Positions 1 to 11,856 of a stretch of DNA of 64,000 nucleotides are shown here, piece after piece. Below the pieces are notes generated by a model, which was not told where the DNA came from, made no database searches, and saw only the letters and a program-made list of their open reading frames with translations. Each line of letters starts with the position of its first letter. Position 1 is the stretch's first letter. The position numbers were made by a program, and so were the translations under genes. The DNA comes from Pseudeuparius sepicola. Lineage: Eukaryota > Arthropoda > Insecta > Coleoptera > Anthribidae. Location of the stretch: the NCBI GenBank assembly GCA_963920635.1, contig OY987299.1:28102901-28166900 (forward strand). The letters run 5' to 3'.

Positions 1-746
1 AACCTGTTAATATCAAACACCTTGAACAACCAGTGGGGTAGAAGTGGGTAATTACTATAATTGTTTTTAGGAAAAAAAAACGAACCGCCTTGTATACCAA
101 TAAAATGTATTCAATTTCATATGTAAATTTTAATTGTAAACTAAAACGTTCTCTTACTATTTTTTTCCATGTGTTATGGTTTCAGCAAATTTGATTTTTT
201 CGTATTTTTTCGAGGTATTTCTGAAAAGTTAACTTAACAATTCGCTCTATAAGTAAGACTCAAAGTAGAAAAAATGTGTTTCTTACTTTAAATGCAGTAA
301 CTTTTCCCAATAAACCCAATATACCTATTCAAGGTTTTACTTTTCAAGATACAGAGCGTAATTGTATCTTCCTTAAATGTTTTAGGCCCTGAATCTTCAA
401 AAGTATAGCCTTAAATATGTAAGTTTATTGGAAACGGTTACTTTATTTAAAGTAGCAAACACATTATTTCTACTTTATGTGTTACTTCTGGAGCAAATTT
501 TTTAAATAATTTTTCAGAAATACCTACCCCGAAATAATATAAAAAATCAAATTTGCCCTGAAACCATGACACACACGAAAAAATACCAAGAGGACATTTT
601 TGTTTAAAATTAAAATTTAAATAATAAATTGAATACATTTTATTGCTATACAAGGTGGTTCTTTTTTTTCTTCTGAAAACAATTAGGTATACTAATTACC
701 CGCTTCTACGCCACTGGTAGTTCAAGATGTTTGATATTAACAGGTT
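1..746. repeat. Long palindromic (foldback) element, 746 bp
   Basis: The first ~370 bases are an imperfect reverse complement of the last ~370. The window opens with AACCTGTTAATATCAAACAC and the segment closes with the complement, ending ...TATTAACAGGTT at 746. The arms pair almost throughout, with a centre near 373, so a transcript could form a long hairpin. Apparent frames in it are mirror translations and are not genes. The element may begin before the window, because base 1 already lies in the arm. It carries the short motif CTCTTGGTATTTTTT (minus strand near 585-600) that recurs in other foldback families of this window. No transposase is visible; the family name is unknown to me. Confidence 0.85.
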
Positions 747-1935
747 TTATGCCAACCCATGCCGTTGTAACGTGTACCAAATATGACTTAAATATCTCAA
801 CTAGTTTGATAAATATTCAATAAAGTCCACATATTTCTTACAACTTTAACACCTTGTAACTTTTTTATAAGGCCTTAAAATGATATAGTTTATAGAAGTA
901 AGTGCGGTTATTCTATCACCTGTTGAAGTGTCGCAGAATAAAACTGAATCACCCTGTATTTCCAGCAACTCAAAATTTAGCAATTTTGCAGCAACTCAAA
1001 ATTTATCAGTTTTGAGTTTGAAACGATGCAGAAACTTGTGTCAAGGATACAATTTTTTGAGATATGGTATGTTTTTTCCGGTAGAATGATTGCCAAAATT
1101 ATCGAAAATATAAATGAGCATATCTACCTACTTTTTACATAAAAAAATAATTGATTTCGATGTCCCTACCCATTTTCGAAATAAATATTATTAGTTTTCT
1201 TTTAAAAGCTTCAATGGGTTTTATTATTTTTGCTTGGCGTTTGCAAGCTGGTGTCAATAACGATGACATTAATATGTTCATTAACTAATAATATAGGTGT
1301 ATAAAAAATAAAAAGTAATAAATTCGTCCAAAGTGCTATAGCAACTTTCATCCCTGTAGCAACTAATGTCGAACGTCGGTGATTTATGGCGTCCCCTTGC
1401 CGTTACTAACCGAACGTCAGATGTTAGCAAGTTAAAAAACGGACGTTGGCGGGGAGCCAGTAAGAATTGGAACCGTCTGTAGTTTTACTGCTGGGGCAGT
1501 GGAATTCGCAGATTTACAGTGTGCCCCAGTGACCGGCCAGCTAAATCACCGAATATTCGGCGATAAAACGCCAGCCAAAAGTGCATTCCTGCGCTGCGCT
1601 ACCGGTAAAATAGGTCGCATCAGTTTTGGCTGATAAATTGGTAAATAAACTGCGTTCGGCCTGATAAAAGCTCGTTCGGTGTAGAATAATGAGCTGGCGA
1701 AATGACTGTATACATATTTTACAAACTCAAATAGCTATACCAAACTCGCTGTTAAATTTATATGGCGTGAGAAACAGATTATTTGTAGATTTAGTTTGTA
1801 TAGTGCTAAAATATATAAACTAGGAACTGAGATTTCAAATTTTGAACAAGATTTAAAAAAAGATCTTGAAATGTATCACATCCATAAGAATAAAAATACA
1901 ATTAACATAAAAAATTATTTAAACAATTTTTCCAA
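747..1935. other. No gene seen
   Basis: AT-rich sequence without a convincing frame. A short run near 945-960 (ACCCTGTAT) looks like a leftover end of a TATACAGGGTG element. Bases 1330-1690 are less AT-rich and apparently single copy; nothing recognisable was found there. Confidence 0.5.
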
Positions 1936-2537
1936 TATACAGCGTGTCCCGCTCTGATGTCCGGAAGAGGGAAAAGTTTTTTAAAATATTCGTAAGTTTA
2001 CGACAAAAAGTCATTCTTTATAAAAACTCCTGCTTGTTCCAAAACGCCTAAAACTGTTAACATATTTTTGGTTTTTTATAAGGGTGTTCAGTATTACGAA
2101 AAATTTAGAAAAAATTTGTTAGTCACCAAGAGTAAAGGACCGTTGTTTTTGACAATATCGAAAAATATTATCAAGGATGTCATTTAGAATCCACAGGGGG
2201 TTACAAATTTGAGGTTTCACCAATTTATGTTGATTTTTTTAAACAAGGCGGGCACCTGATTCGTGCGTTGAAAAACTGACATGCATTTTCTCCTATGCCG
2301 CCTTGATTATTTACACGTAGAATGTTCTGCCTGCAAAGCCTTTTTCCGAGGCGTTCATTTCAAAACAGTATATCTCCGGCAAGAACGGAGATAATGTCGT
2401 GATTCAAAAAACAAAATGTTCACAAAAGATCAGGCTATAGTGCGGTTCCACTTGTCAACAGCTACTGTTGCGGCTGCACCCCACAGGGTGTTGCAAGTTT
2501 CGGGGAAAAAAATCGTCCCGCTGTTGCGCCCTGTATA
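1936..2537. mobile_element. Non-autonomous element with TATACAGSGYG ends
   Basis: The left end reads TATACAGCGTGTCCCGC and the right end CGCCCTGTATA, giving an inverted terminal match of about 11 bp. The interior has no coding capacity and does not fold back along its length, unlike most neighbours. The ends put it in the same loose group as the other TATACAG-ended elements. The pairing of these two ends as one element is inferred from orientation and spacing. Confidence 0.45.
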
Positions 2538-2704
2538 GGTATGCTTAAATTAAATTCCGAATAAAAACTTCTGACATAGCATTCGTAACTGAAGAATTAA
2601 TCTACAATTTAAAAAAAAACATCAAAATCGAATGAGCGGTTCGCGAGAAATCCAACTTTGAAATTGGGGCTAATTTTTAGTGGCCGTTTTTTTTGCCGGT
2701 CATT

Positions 2705-3297
2705 TTATTTATAAAAAAACGGTGTGCCAAAGTGTCCATTTCGGGAGCTACAGCCCTCTTAGGAGGCATTTTTGGGGCCATGTTTATAGGAACTTTTTCA
2801 TTTTTTGGGTCGCTAAACACGCTGGTAAAATATGGCAGGCTAATTTCTAATACGCATTTTCATGGCCCTCCGCAAAAAATTTTCAATATGATTTTACTCG
2901 TTATCAATGTTCAATAAGAGCACCATTTTTTCGTAGAATACCCCGAAATTTTATAATTTTGCAAGAAATTTGGGGAAAAAGCAGAAACACAAAATTTGGG
3001 GTATTTTAACCCCTTAACCCCCCATTTAGTACGCCTATGATTAAGAATGTCTAACTATCGCTACCTCGGCAAATGTCAAATCTCACAAGTACATCACATA
3101 GGTACCGAATTTCAGAATTTTATCTTTGTTCGTTCTGGAAATATTTAGCAAAAACCGTTTGCCAAAGTGTCCATTTAGGGGGCTATAGCCCCTTTAGGGG
3201 GCATTTTTGAGGCCATGTTTATAGGAACTTTTTTCATTTTTTTGTCGCAGAACACGCTGCTAAATTATGGCAGGCTAATTTCGGGACACCCTGTATA
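2705..3297. repeat. Rearranged copy of the 31.5-kb TIR element
   Basis: Bases 3060-3297 match, in inverse orientation, the left end of the element at 31499-32083, and end in ...ACACCCTGTATA at 3297. Shared landmarks include GCCAAAGTGTCCATTT, a GGGGGCTATAGCCCC-like palindrome and ATGGCAGGCTAATTTC. Bases 2705-2852 repeat the same end segment in the same orientation, so this locus holds a partial tandem duplication and not a normal inverted pair of ends. There is no coding sequence. Confidence 0.7.
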
Positions 3298-3299
3298 AG

Positions 3300-3560
3300 G
3301 TTTCATAAATATTCAGCATCTTGAGATGGTTCAGAGAAAAATACCGTGTATATTTTTGAATTGAATCTTTGCACACTAACACTTTGAGTGGTCCTGTTGA
3401 TCATCCAACTGTTTTGAAGTAATTCCACAGCACACTTGACTCACCTGATGCTTTTAAATTTCTATTTTGCTCAACTTTCGCAGAATGTTCAAATTTGGTA
3501 TGTCGGGGTTTTCGTGTGTCCTGATTAATACTGTGGTGTCATATTTTAAATAAAAAATGC
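3300..3560. repeat. Fragment of the 47.3-48.5-kb foldback family
   Basis: The sequence from TTGAGATGGTTCAGAGAAAA to AAAAAATGCCTAATATGG matches one arm of the palindrome at 47302-48522, including GAGTGGTCCTGTTGA and the CACACTTGACTC segment. Only a single arm is present, so this is a truncated copy. Confidence 0.7.
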
Positions 3561-4060
3561 CTAATATGGTTTTTCGAAAAACGCACCCCTTTAAAAAATC
3601 TTAGTAGGCCAGGATTTAGCAGCAATGCCAAACCTATACGTACTAGGCAAATGATGACTATTCAGGGACACATCTGTGAAAAAATTGCCACGTTCAATTC
3701 CCCTAGCCTACTTAGATTTTCAGGGATGTTAACATGAAAAACCAGACAAACTGTATATCTATACTACTCTAAAAACAAAGATACAACTATTCAAGTAAAT
3801 TTAATCGGATTTATATGGGTAATAATGCAATTCATTGGGTAAGAAAAAAGTTTTTGTCCATCGATAATACACCATATAGAAAGCTTAAATCCGAGTTTTC
3901 GACCATCAACCCTTGCCGGTTTCCGCTATCGTGAATTTAGTGGTAGATAAATTAGTTTTTCGCCGATAACAGCTGTATTTTTAATTTTACCAAGAAATAG
4001 CAGACACCATTTTTGAAGGAAAAAAGAGAGATATGCATTTGTTCTGCTGCCATAAACGCA
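3561..4060. other. No gene seen
   Basis: AT-rich unique sequence without a supported feature. Confidence 0.4.
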
Positions 4061-4085
4061 GGTTAGGTTAGGTTAGGTTAGGTTA
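4061..4085 (+). repeat. Interstitial telomere-type repeat, (GGTTA)5
   Basis: Five exact tandem copies of GGTTA, a rotation of TTAGG on this strand. TTAGG is the usual arthropod telomere repeat. The tract is short and internal, so it is a clue to taxonomy or a break-repair scar, not a telomere. Confidence 0.9.
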
Positions 4086-4689
4086 ATACCCATCATAAGA
4101 TTTCATAATTCTCCCCCAGTCGGGCTGCGCGCGAACAGGCAAACGATGTACGATGTAATGGCGGATTGACAATGCGGTGGTTGTGTTTACTGGATTTACT
4201 GCATGTAGTGATTATTGGAAGAATTTGAGGCATATGACGTGTGAGTCAACTGTGCGGCCTGAAATTGGTATCTATTCGAGGAACTGCAGTGTTTTTCACA
4301 AAACCGAGGGAGTTGGATGTTGGTACAGCCCGGGATCAATGATCCTGCGCTAGCGGCAAATCAGTGTTTCATTGTAATGAGTAAGAGAGAGACAAAATAC
4401 AGTCATGTTGTTTGCAAAATAAAACAGACTTTATGAATGAATCCCGGTGCACTGGGAGTTCTGGTGACGTTATACACGACGATGGGTATAAACGCTGATT
4501 GCGCTCGTGATACATATTATTATACCCATGTTGACTAGCAATAATAAGTTATCCTGCACTGTTACTGCTGTCGCGCTGCGCTGTCTTAGGGCTAGCTATG
4601 GGACCAAGTACAATTTCGGAAACTTGTGGGACAGAATAGGTACCTGGTGAATGCTGTGTTGTTTTTTTTTTGTAGGAGCGTTTATAGGA
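4086..4689. other. No gene seen
   Basis: Mostly unique sequence. Base composition rises toward the GC-rich island that follows. There is no convincing coding frame. Confidence 0.4.
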
Positions 4690-4990
4690 ACATCGGGGGC
4701 AATGCTTGGCCGGCAACCCCCTGGGCACGCCTCTGCTAGGAGAACAAGGCGCGCGCCGCCGTGCGCGGGGCAGGCCCCGAGGCGCCATTTGCGGCAAGAT
4801 AAAATGCCAGCGCGAAGGCTACATGCTAAGGGCGCGGGCAATAACGGCGCCGTGTGCGGGCGTGTGTGAGGGATGCCGACACCGACGGCCCGACTGAGAC
4901 TTATTGGGGAAGGACGGGGCCGGAATCGGGCACGTACCTGTCGAAGCGGTTATTTCTCACCGGAGATGGATGGCACACTGGCGAGCCCCG
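4690..4990. other. GC- and CpG-rich island
   Basis: About 300 bp with dense CpG (for example GGCGCGCGCCGCCGTGCGC near 4750) inside AT-rich DNA. Open frames occur on both strands because stop codons are rare in such composition, and none resembles a known protein. Islands like this can mark promoters, enhancers or conserved elements; which applies here cannot be told from sequence. Confidence 0.5.
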
Positions 4991-5755
4991 CACGAGACTC
5001 ATTGTCTAAAGCGAACATAAAATAATTACATCGAATATAGGGTGGCCAAGAAGAAAAAACGGAATTTTTGGATGTGTTTTTAAGTATTCGACGGATTTTC
5101 TATTCTAATCTAGTTCGAAAGCCGTACGGTTCAGGTCAGAGTCTAGCATTTTCATAGAATCCAAGATGGCGGACACTGTTAAATTAGGATACTCACTGCA
5201 AGTTTCACAAAAATGAGCTTAATCACAACCATACTGCTATATTTATAATCAAACTAGCCAGAAAAATGTTTTGTAGAAAGTATTAACAGTTCTAGTCATC
5301 AATAGACAACTAAATCATCACTTTATTTATACAAATTCACTTTCAGTTGGCCGTATATTAATAGGTAAAATCATCAACTTTTTCTATGAATATTTTTACG
5401 AAATATGATGCAATGAAAAGGTTTTCCGCTATTATGGCTCAAAATCATGACGAAAAAATTAAAAAAAAAAACGAAAATAAAGAAATGAAAACTCAAGTAC
5501 ATATTATCTGAGAGCTATTCTACAGAGAAAGAAACATTTAAACTATCTTTACTAATTGAAATTTCTTCGACGCACGGTTATTAAATTTCTTTTCTGTTTA
5601 GTACTAAAAGTATCGACTTTTGACTACAGTGACTCTTTATTCCCTAAAATGAGGGACTTAATTGCAGAGGTGGAAGTTTTAGTATTTTAGTATTTTTTTG
5701 CCTAAATGACCATGTTGTTTCTGAAGTACTCCTAGTTAGGAGAGTTGGGAGGGTG
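4991..5755. other. No gene seen
   Basis: AT-rich sequence with no supported feature apart from a short homopurine stretch near 5460-5490. Confidence 0.4.
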
Positions 5756-5770
5756 ATAATTATTATTATT
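5756..5770. repeat. (ATT)n tract at 3' junction of Dong-like copy
   Basis: Short ATT microsatellite directly beyond the 3' end of the retrotransposon fragment. Together with the tract at 6641-6656 it looks like the split target site. Confidence 0.8.
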
Positions 5771-6640
5771 AAAGGCATTCGCACTCCTAACGGTTCGGGC
5801 TGTCGCAAGTAGCACCGCTTTCTGCATGGACCTGTAAATATTATCAGTTAGTTTCTCAGCAAACTGTTTGGTATAACACTATTTGTTGACATGATGATTG
5901 GAATCGTCTGAACGTTCTCCATTTCCCATTGCCTTCTAATTCGTTCTTCTAAGTCTCTGAACTTCGCGATCTTCTCGGCCTGCTTCACACGCAGGTTGTT
6001 GTTGTTGTTTGGGATGGCCACATCAATCAGAGTTGTCTTCCTAGAAATTTTATCAACTATTATAAGGTCCGGTCTGTTATAGGCAACTCGTTGATCTGTA
6101 GGAACTGTACGATCCCAGTACATCTTGTAGTTGCTGTTTTCAAGAACAGGCTCCGGTGTGTAGCTGTAATATGGGACCCTCTCTGCCTGCAAAAGCAGGA
6201 GTTTTTCCGCCAGTTCCTGGTGCAAGATCTTGGCAACCGAGTCGTGTCGTTCCTTATATTCCGTTGATGCGAACATCTGACATCCTTCTGTTATGTGCTG
6301 GATTGTTTCTGAAGTTTGGCACCCGTATCTGCATCTGTCATCCACTATACCGATGCATCTCCTACAATGAATTTTAGGTAGTTGCGAGTTGGTATAACCT
6401 GATATTCTATGGCCAGTAAGAAGCCTTCCGTCTCGGGGAACATTCGTCCCGAGGTCAGCCAATAGTTCGACGTTAAATTGTCGACATGTTCTTGGTTGGC
6501 CTCATTAGGATGCCTCCCGTGCAGCGGCTTCTCCATCCACATCTGTAGTATATCATTCTCGGTTCGGTGGTGATTCTGATGCTCGTGTTCCCTCAGACGC
6601 AGCGATGTTGAGACGTCTGCTCCGCATATAGCCTCATGGA
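5771..6640 (-). pseudogene. Dong/R4-like non-LTR retrotransposon, 3' fragment
   Basis: Read on the minus strand this encodes the C-terminal end of an R2/R4-type retrotransposon protein. The frame near 6590-6390 gives WMEKPLHGRHPNEANQEHVD and PETEGFLLAIEYQVIPTRNY. After a frameshift near 6370-6385 the next frame gives a zinc-knuckle-like CRYGCQTSETIQHITEGC. The restriction-like endonuclease region follows, with RPDLIIVDKISRKTTLIDVAIPN and EKIAKFRDLEERIRRQW. The frame stops near 5848 and about 80 bp of 3' untranslated sequence follows. Reverse transcriptase is missing, so the copy is 5' truncated, and the frameshift makes it dead. It is flanked on both sides by (ATT)n; Dong elements of the R4 clade are known to insert in TAA repeats. 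Clade assignment is from motif memory, not a search. Confidence 0.85.
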
Positions 6641-6656
6641 TATTATTATTATTATT
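6641..6656. repeat. (ATT)n tract at 5' junction of Dong-like copy
   Basis: Five ATT units beside the truncated 5' end of the retrotransposon. Removing the insertion would join this tract to the one at 5756-5770 and restore one ATT microsatellite. Confidence 0.8.
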
Positions 6657-6765
6657 AAAAGAAATGGCTCGTGGCATATGGGACAAAATGCTTTGCTAAT
6701 TGGCAACACCAAACTAGTTTCCAATATCTAATGGAAATTATGTATGGGTCTTTCGGAGGTGTGCA

Positions 6766-6815
6766 GACCACGACAGGTACCTGTTTCGGGCTTGTTGGCC
6801 CTCATCAGGCAGACG
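6766..6815 (-). ncRNA. Type-I hammerhead ribozyme
   Basis: On the minus strand all conserved hammerhead positions appear in order. They are CTGATGA, a helix II of GGGC/GCCC closed by a six-base loop, CGAAAC, a helix III of ACAGG/CCTGT with a tiny TA loop, then GTC as the cleavage triplet. Helix I can form between CTGC before the core and GTGG after the cleavage site. Short hammerheads of this kind are known in the flanks of Penelope-like elements and in small non-autonomous retroelements. The element it belonged to is not clear here; it sits about 110 bp upstream (minus strand) of the Dong-like insertion. Predicted cleavage is between positions 6772 and 6771. Confidence 0.75.
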
Positions 6816-7061
6816 TAGCGCACTTCACCGAAAAACCCAGATTACGTTGGCTAAGTGGAATAGAAAATAGTATAATGCGGTGAGCATTTACCATCCAACG
6901 CCATCTATAGCTGGTACAGTCAAAACCAAAGCAATGTGAGTGTGTATATATCGACCGGTCGATCGACATATAAAAAGAACTCGCCAAAGCGGCGCGGTGT
7001 AAAAACCAGAAGAAGCATAAATACGGAGAGTCATCGTGTATTATTATTAACAACCCTTTTA

Positions 7062-7849
7062 CATATTTTTTTTTTATAAATTTTAGAACACAACTGTTAC
7101 TAGAGAGCTTTTTTGCGAATGATTTGTTGCTTTCTATGTTTTTCGAGTGATGAAATTAGTTTTTGCATTATTTTCCAGCAATAAAGTAAATGAGAATGTT
7201 TACTAAGGGCTAAATGTGTAAAAAAGTGAAATTTAGAAGATTATCTTTCCTGCAATTTTTCGACATTTTTCTGAAAAGGGTCCTATTCTGTTGATTCTAA
7301 AAAATCCCCGTTTTTTATCTAAAATTGGTTATTACGATATAAAATATCACATAGAAACATAGTATGAGAACACTTAGTGAAAAGCTATCCCTGTTGGAGG
7401 TGATCAATCTGTTTTCCAAATGCCAAATGTTATTATATTCTTTCGCTATATATAACAGAAGAAGAGTTTTAATGTTTTTCCAACTACTCAATAGGTTTTC
7501 AGAGCTTACTTGCAAGATTGTTACTAAGGATAATAGCCTTTGTGTAGTGTGGAAGATCAAATATTAATGACACGCATGACACGCGGACTGCACCTATTCA
7601 AAACTAATATTTGTTAGGATGCTCTCCGAGCGGTGTATAGACTCGAACCGCTGTCGGAGTTTCATACGGCAAATATTAACCAGATAATAGTTAATATGTA
7701 TTCAGAGAAAGCAAATACATCCGGGGAGAACTGCGCCTTCGAGATTGTAAAGGAATAACCCCCGAGCACTGGAGATGCACTGTGGTGAGTAATATGGCTT
7801 TATAATTCTTGACACTGTGTAAGGCCAAAACTATTAATTATTGTTGCTA
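7062..7849. other. No gene seen
   Basis: AT-rich unique sequence; 7600-7760 is somewhat GC-richer. The frames here are short and look random. Confidence 0.4.
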
Positions 7850-8400
7850 AAGACAATCCATACGAGGTTTCATATTTTTTGTTGACAAATTCAAGTGAAA
7901 TAATAGCCTTCTCTTGTAATTACTGTTTAATTTAGCTAAGGGTTCCGCAACTATACCTACTATTAGGTATAAGTAGTCCCAATAAACATTTTTTGTTACC
8001 TACCACAAGTGATACCTAGTTAAATGTCATATAAAGCTAGCGGAGTTTTATATGAAAGAAACCGGTTACCACCTCCAGTAATTGGAGTTCATAAGGGTTA
8101 TATAAAATAAATGTAGATACTAGGGTTATAATTAAGTGGTGTAAATATTTCCATTTTATAACACTTGCAGTCACCGTTACCACAACAGTCAATAACATTT
8201 TCCAATCCCTATATTATAAAATTATATATTTCCCGAGAGCATTACTAATTACTTCTATAAAACCCTGGAGCTAATTGTGTTTTACTGAACACATTATATA
8301 CCTTTCGGTTGCCAATTTCTTACCAAAATAACCTTTATAGGCTTTTATAACTTTTGGTGATATAAATTACTCTTATAAAAAAGTTTTCATTTTAAAGATG
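7850..8400. repeat. Diverged copy of the 11.8-13.0-kb repeat
   Basis: Blocks such as TTGTTGACAAATTCA, CAACTATA and CCCAATAAACATTTTT recur in the same order at 11785-12000, and GTAAATATTTCCAT recurs beyond the insertion there (about 12870). This copy lacks the 95-bp hairpin and the 724-bp foldback element found in the other. It is non-coding. Confidence 0.55.
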
Positions 8401-8622
8401 GCTGATTAAGCATTATTATTGTAGATGCCTGCATGATGTAGAACAATATATTAAAAACGAAAGAAAAATTAATAACAAGCGGAGAGTAAAAATAAGTGAA
8501 GTATGTGATGTTAATCAGCAGAAATTGTTTAAAATTGTGTAAAAGTTAAAAGGGTTAAAATAAATTGAAAATCATTGTCTGTCTATCCCCTGGTGTAAGT
8601 CCTACGCGCTAGTGACACATAC

Positions 8623-8815
8623 ATACAGAGTGTCTCGCTTAAGAGTGAAACAACCCTATAACTTCTTTAATTTTTAACTGGAATAAAATTTTTACCAAAG
8701 GTAGATGGCATTGTGGCCTACTTATTTCCAAAAAATTAGTTGCCTACTCCAAAACCACCTGCGATGCCACAAACGAGGCTAAAAATCCGAAAGTCATATT
8801 AGGCATTTTTCCGAC
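8623..8815. repeat. Single arm of the 12.1-kb foldback family
   Basis: It starts ATACAGAGTGTCTCGCTTAA and runs parallel to the left arm at 12137-12330, to the shared TCATATTAGGCATTTTT. The opposite arm is missing. Confidence 0.8.
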
Positions 8816-9440
8816 ACGACCCACAATTAATGTGTTTTAGTCTTCGGAAATTTTAACAAAATATACTATTATATGACACAGACGTATTTAAAAAAACAAT
8901 AAAAGAAGTTTTTTAATAATGCAAACAACCCTGCTTATTTAAGAGAATTTAGGCCGGTGAATTTTTTGAAGGCATCTTATTCATCTTTGCGATAAAATTT
9001 TCTTGCCACACAATTTCGAGTATGCTTAGCGAAACATCTATTATTTGTACTTAGCAAAAATATTCACAAGCCTTGTGATATGCCCAACCATAAAATTTTG
9101 AAGTGCAAATTGTGCAAATTTAGGGTATTTAAGCAACTTTTAGTATTCTTTCAGGTCGGCATAATATATAAATCTACACTTTTAATATTTGTAGGTTACG
9201 ACTCTCCAGAAAAATAACAAAAAAATGGTATAGTATAGTATAATTATAATATTCACTTGATATTATTATTAAAACGCACATAAATATTAAATTTATTATA
9301 CCCATTTTTTGACAATTTATTCCCAATAGACTGTAAATATTTATTGCCAAAATATTGGCTAGTGTAATACGGGCTTTAGTAATATTTCGTGGTAAAATTC
9401 AACTAAAATTTTTACAAAAGTAATTTTTTTATAATAACTT
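8816..9440. other. No gene seen
   Basis: AT-rich DNA without a supported feature. Confidence 0.4.
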
Positions 9441-9444
9441 TTTA

Positions 9445-9560
9445 ACAATATTGATTTTGATTAGTATTCGAATTCCTCTGAAACTTCTACACAAGTTCAG
9501 TTTCTCAAGCATCGGTTTATCTTAGATCTACCGAGATAACCCAGCATAACATCTTATCTG
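9445..9560. repeat. Repeat shared with 14335-14450
   Basis: TTCTACACAAG, TTTATCTTA and ATCTTATCTG blocks occur in the same order and spacing in both places. The unit is diverged and non-coding, and its borders are unclear. Confidence 0.5.
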
Positions 9561-9707
9561 AAACACCTGAACACCCAAATTTACTTTAAAGAGGAAACAT
9601 AATATTGGATGTAATTCGTTTAACGGGAAATATAAAAGAAGCTTATTTGTTTCTGGTTTAATTTTTAGCTTTTACACAAGTACTTTTGTACAAAAGTATT
9701 ATTTCAA

Positions 9708-10553
9708 GAAAGAACCCCGCACCAAATACAGGGGAAAATGGCTCTCTGCCAATTTTGATAATTTTTTGGGATATTGTAGTACAAGTCACTATAAGTTACA
9801 CGTGCAAGTTTAAATTAGTTTCTATGTCTAGTTTCAGAGATATGAATTTTTGAAAATCATAAAAATGGCTGTTTTGCTAACACATAGTAAGGTTCACTTA
9901 TCCAAAAGTATTACTTTTTAGGTGATTAGTAACAAAATAATAGCATTGCTGGTTTAGTCAAGTGACATGTCAGTCAGTCGATCGTTAAGACAAGAGAAGC
10001 CGCCTATTGTACAGGGTGGGTCAAAAATAGCGACAATTTAGCATATTTCGCCAATCTTTATCATTGGTCCCAATTAGTGGGACTGAGCATTTTTCTTTAA
10101 AAATATCTCTATTGAGAATCTTTTCTTATGACAAAAATAATTTTCTTTAAAAGTTTTGACGTTCTTCCAAAACACTAATTTTTTAAAAAGTGTGTTTTTT
10201 TATACTTTATGTTTTTAACATTAGTCACTTAAAACGGCCTTTTTGATACAATAAATCAGCGTTGAAGCCAAAACTACTTAAGGAAGACTTATAGTAATTG
10301 CTTAATATGATTATCTACAAAAAGTTACAATCGCATTTTATACAGGAGGTGTTTACAAATATAAATACCTTACTATGTTTTATCAAAACAGCCATTTTTA
10401 TGATTTTCAAAAAATCACATCTCCGAAACTAGACATAGAAACTAATTTAAACTTACACGTTTAACTTATAGTGACTTGTACTACAATATCTCAAAAAAAT
10501 TATCAAAATTGGCAGAGAGCCATTTTCCCCTGTATTTGGTGCGGGATTCTTTG
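9708..10553. repeat. Foldback element, ~0.85 kb
   Basis: The left arm (GCACCAAATACAGGGGAAAA, then TGGCTCTCTGCCAATTTTGA) is mirrored by the right arm, which ends in GGCAGAGAGCCATTTTCCCC followed by GTGCGGGATTCT. The arms are about 190 bp and well matched. The middle ~470 bp is not paired and contains GTACAGGGTGGGTCAAAAA near 10010, which may be the end of another element. There is no coding sequence. Confidence 0.85.
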
Positions 10554-10759
10554 CATCTGTAGGTTACAGATTTCGATACCTGTAGATATTTCATAATTTT
10601 TTATCATACAGTACTAGCAGTTTGACAGAGAATGTACCATAATATCGCGTATATCTTGAAACCTTTGTTGTGTGTTTCTAAATGAGAACTTCGACATCAG
10701 CGTTTAAAAAAAAACGCGTTTATTTCTGGTGTTGTTTCAGGACAATGACTCCATTTCCT

Positions 10760-11130
10760 TTCCTCCGGAATCCCATACGTTGATCTAATCTCCCGCTTTT
10801 GACGTCGCACACACGCAGCCCATATGTGAAGGAAACAAAGAATAGACCCCGTGCTCGCCCCCTCCCCCCGCTCCGTGACGCGCCCCCCCCCCCCCGTAAA
10901 TGGGAGCGGGCGCCCCAGACAACAATTTAAAGACGGCCCTTGTTTTTCTACATTATAACGAAAGAGGGGGACCGGGCCCGCCTTGCCAAAGAAATAGTCG
11001 AAAGCCGAATGAAAGCAAACAGGATTGATCGATGGTTGAGCGCCGACGTTTGACGAGGTGCAGACGAGCTCCCGATTGCTGGATTTTGTTACTCAATGCT
11101 GTAAGGGAAGCCCAGTTACTTCCATCGTCC
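10760..11130. other. GC- and CpG-rich island with C tract
   Basis: Dense CpG and a run of about 14 C residues near 10884-10897, in otherwise AT-rich DNA. It is unique in the window. No frame looks like a protein. It is a candidate regulatory or conserved element. Confidence 0.5.
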
Positions 11131-11770
11131 GTCCGTCAGATATTCGGGCAGTGAGGGCCACTTTAAATATTTAAGTTTCTCGATAAGGTAAGTGCAGGTT
11201 TTATTGTCCCGAGAAAAAGCATAAATATTTTCACTACACTGCCGGTTCGGATAGGCCCGTGTACGGTGTTATGTCTCATCGGCATCGCAATATAATAAAG
11301 TAGTTTTGCCCCAACTACTTTCTCTAATGTACGTGGTATTCCCGGAAATTCTTGATATTGGCAACACTGCGGTACGAAAGTGGGGGAAGTCGGACGATAT
11401 GCCCAGGGCACGCCCCGATCGCAATGTAAGAATAGTCACGATCATACACGGGATTCTAATTGGTTGGGGGAAACAGCTATCATGCTGGATAAGGATGTGA
11501 ATTTTAAGAAAGGTGCAAAAGAAGGTATTTAGTCAACTTCACTGTTATATCTATATCTTTCATAAAGAAAGGCATACTATATGGTCCGTGTCAATCGCAT
11601 AGTAATACAACTATTACAAGACCCATACAGCAGCGCTGCCAGCTATTAGGCCGGCATCGGACTCGTATACAGCCTTCTTATATTATAAAATCTCGTATAA
11701 AACAAAAAATGCAGACACGTGAGGTGCAAGTTGATGCTACCTGAAAGCGAATAGTCTCTTCAACATATAA
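11131..11770. other. No gene seen
   Basis: Mixed-composition unique DNA following the CpG island. Short frames on both strands lack any family resemblance. Confidence 0.4.
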
Positions 11771-11856
11771 TTATTAATAGTTTCTTTTTGTTGACAAATT
11801 CAGGTGATTGGTAATTTCTGTATAAATTGGTTACCGGTTTTGCAACTATATAATTA

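Noticed and set aside
447..653. 68-codon minus-strand frame
   Set aside because: It lies in the arm of the 1-746 palindrome, and its sequence is the arm translation.
4061..4085. True telomere or telomere-proximal position
   Set aside because: Only five units, followed by unique sequence on both sides.
7635..7665. B-box-like GGTTCGAGTCT on the minus strand
   Set aside because: No A box at a suitable distance and no cloverleaf.
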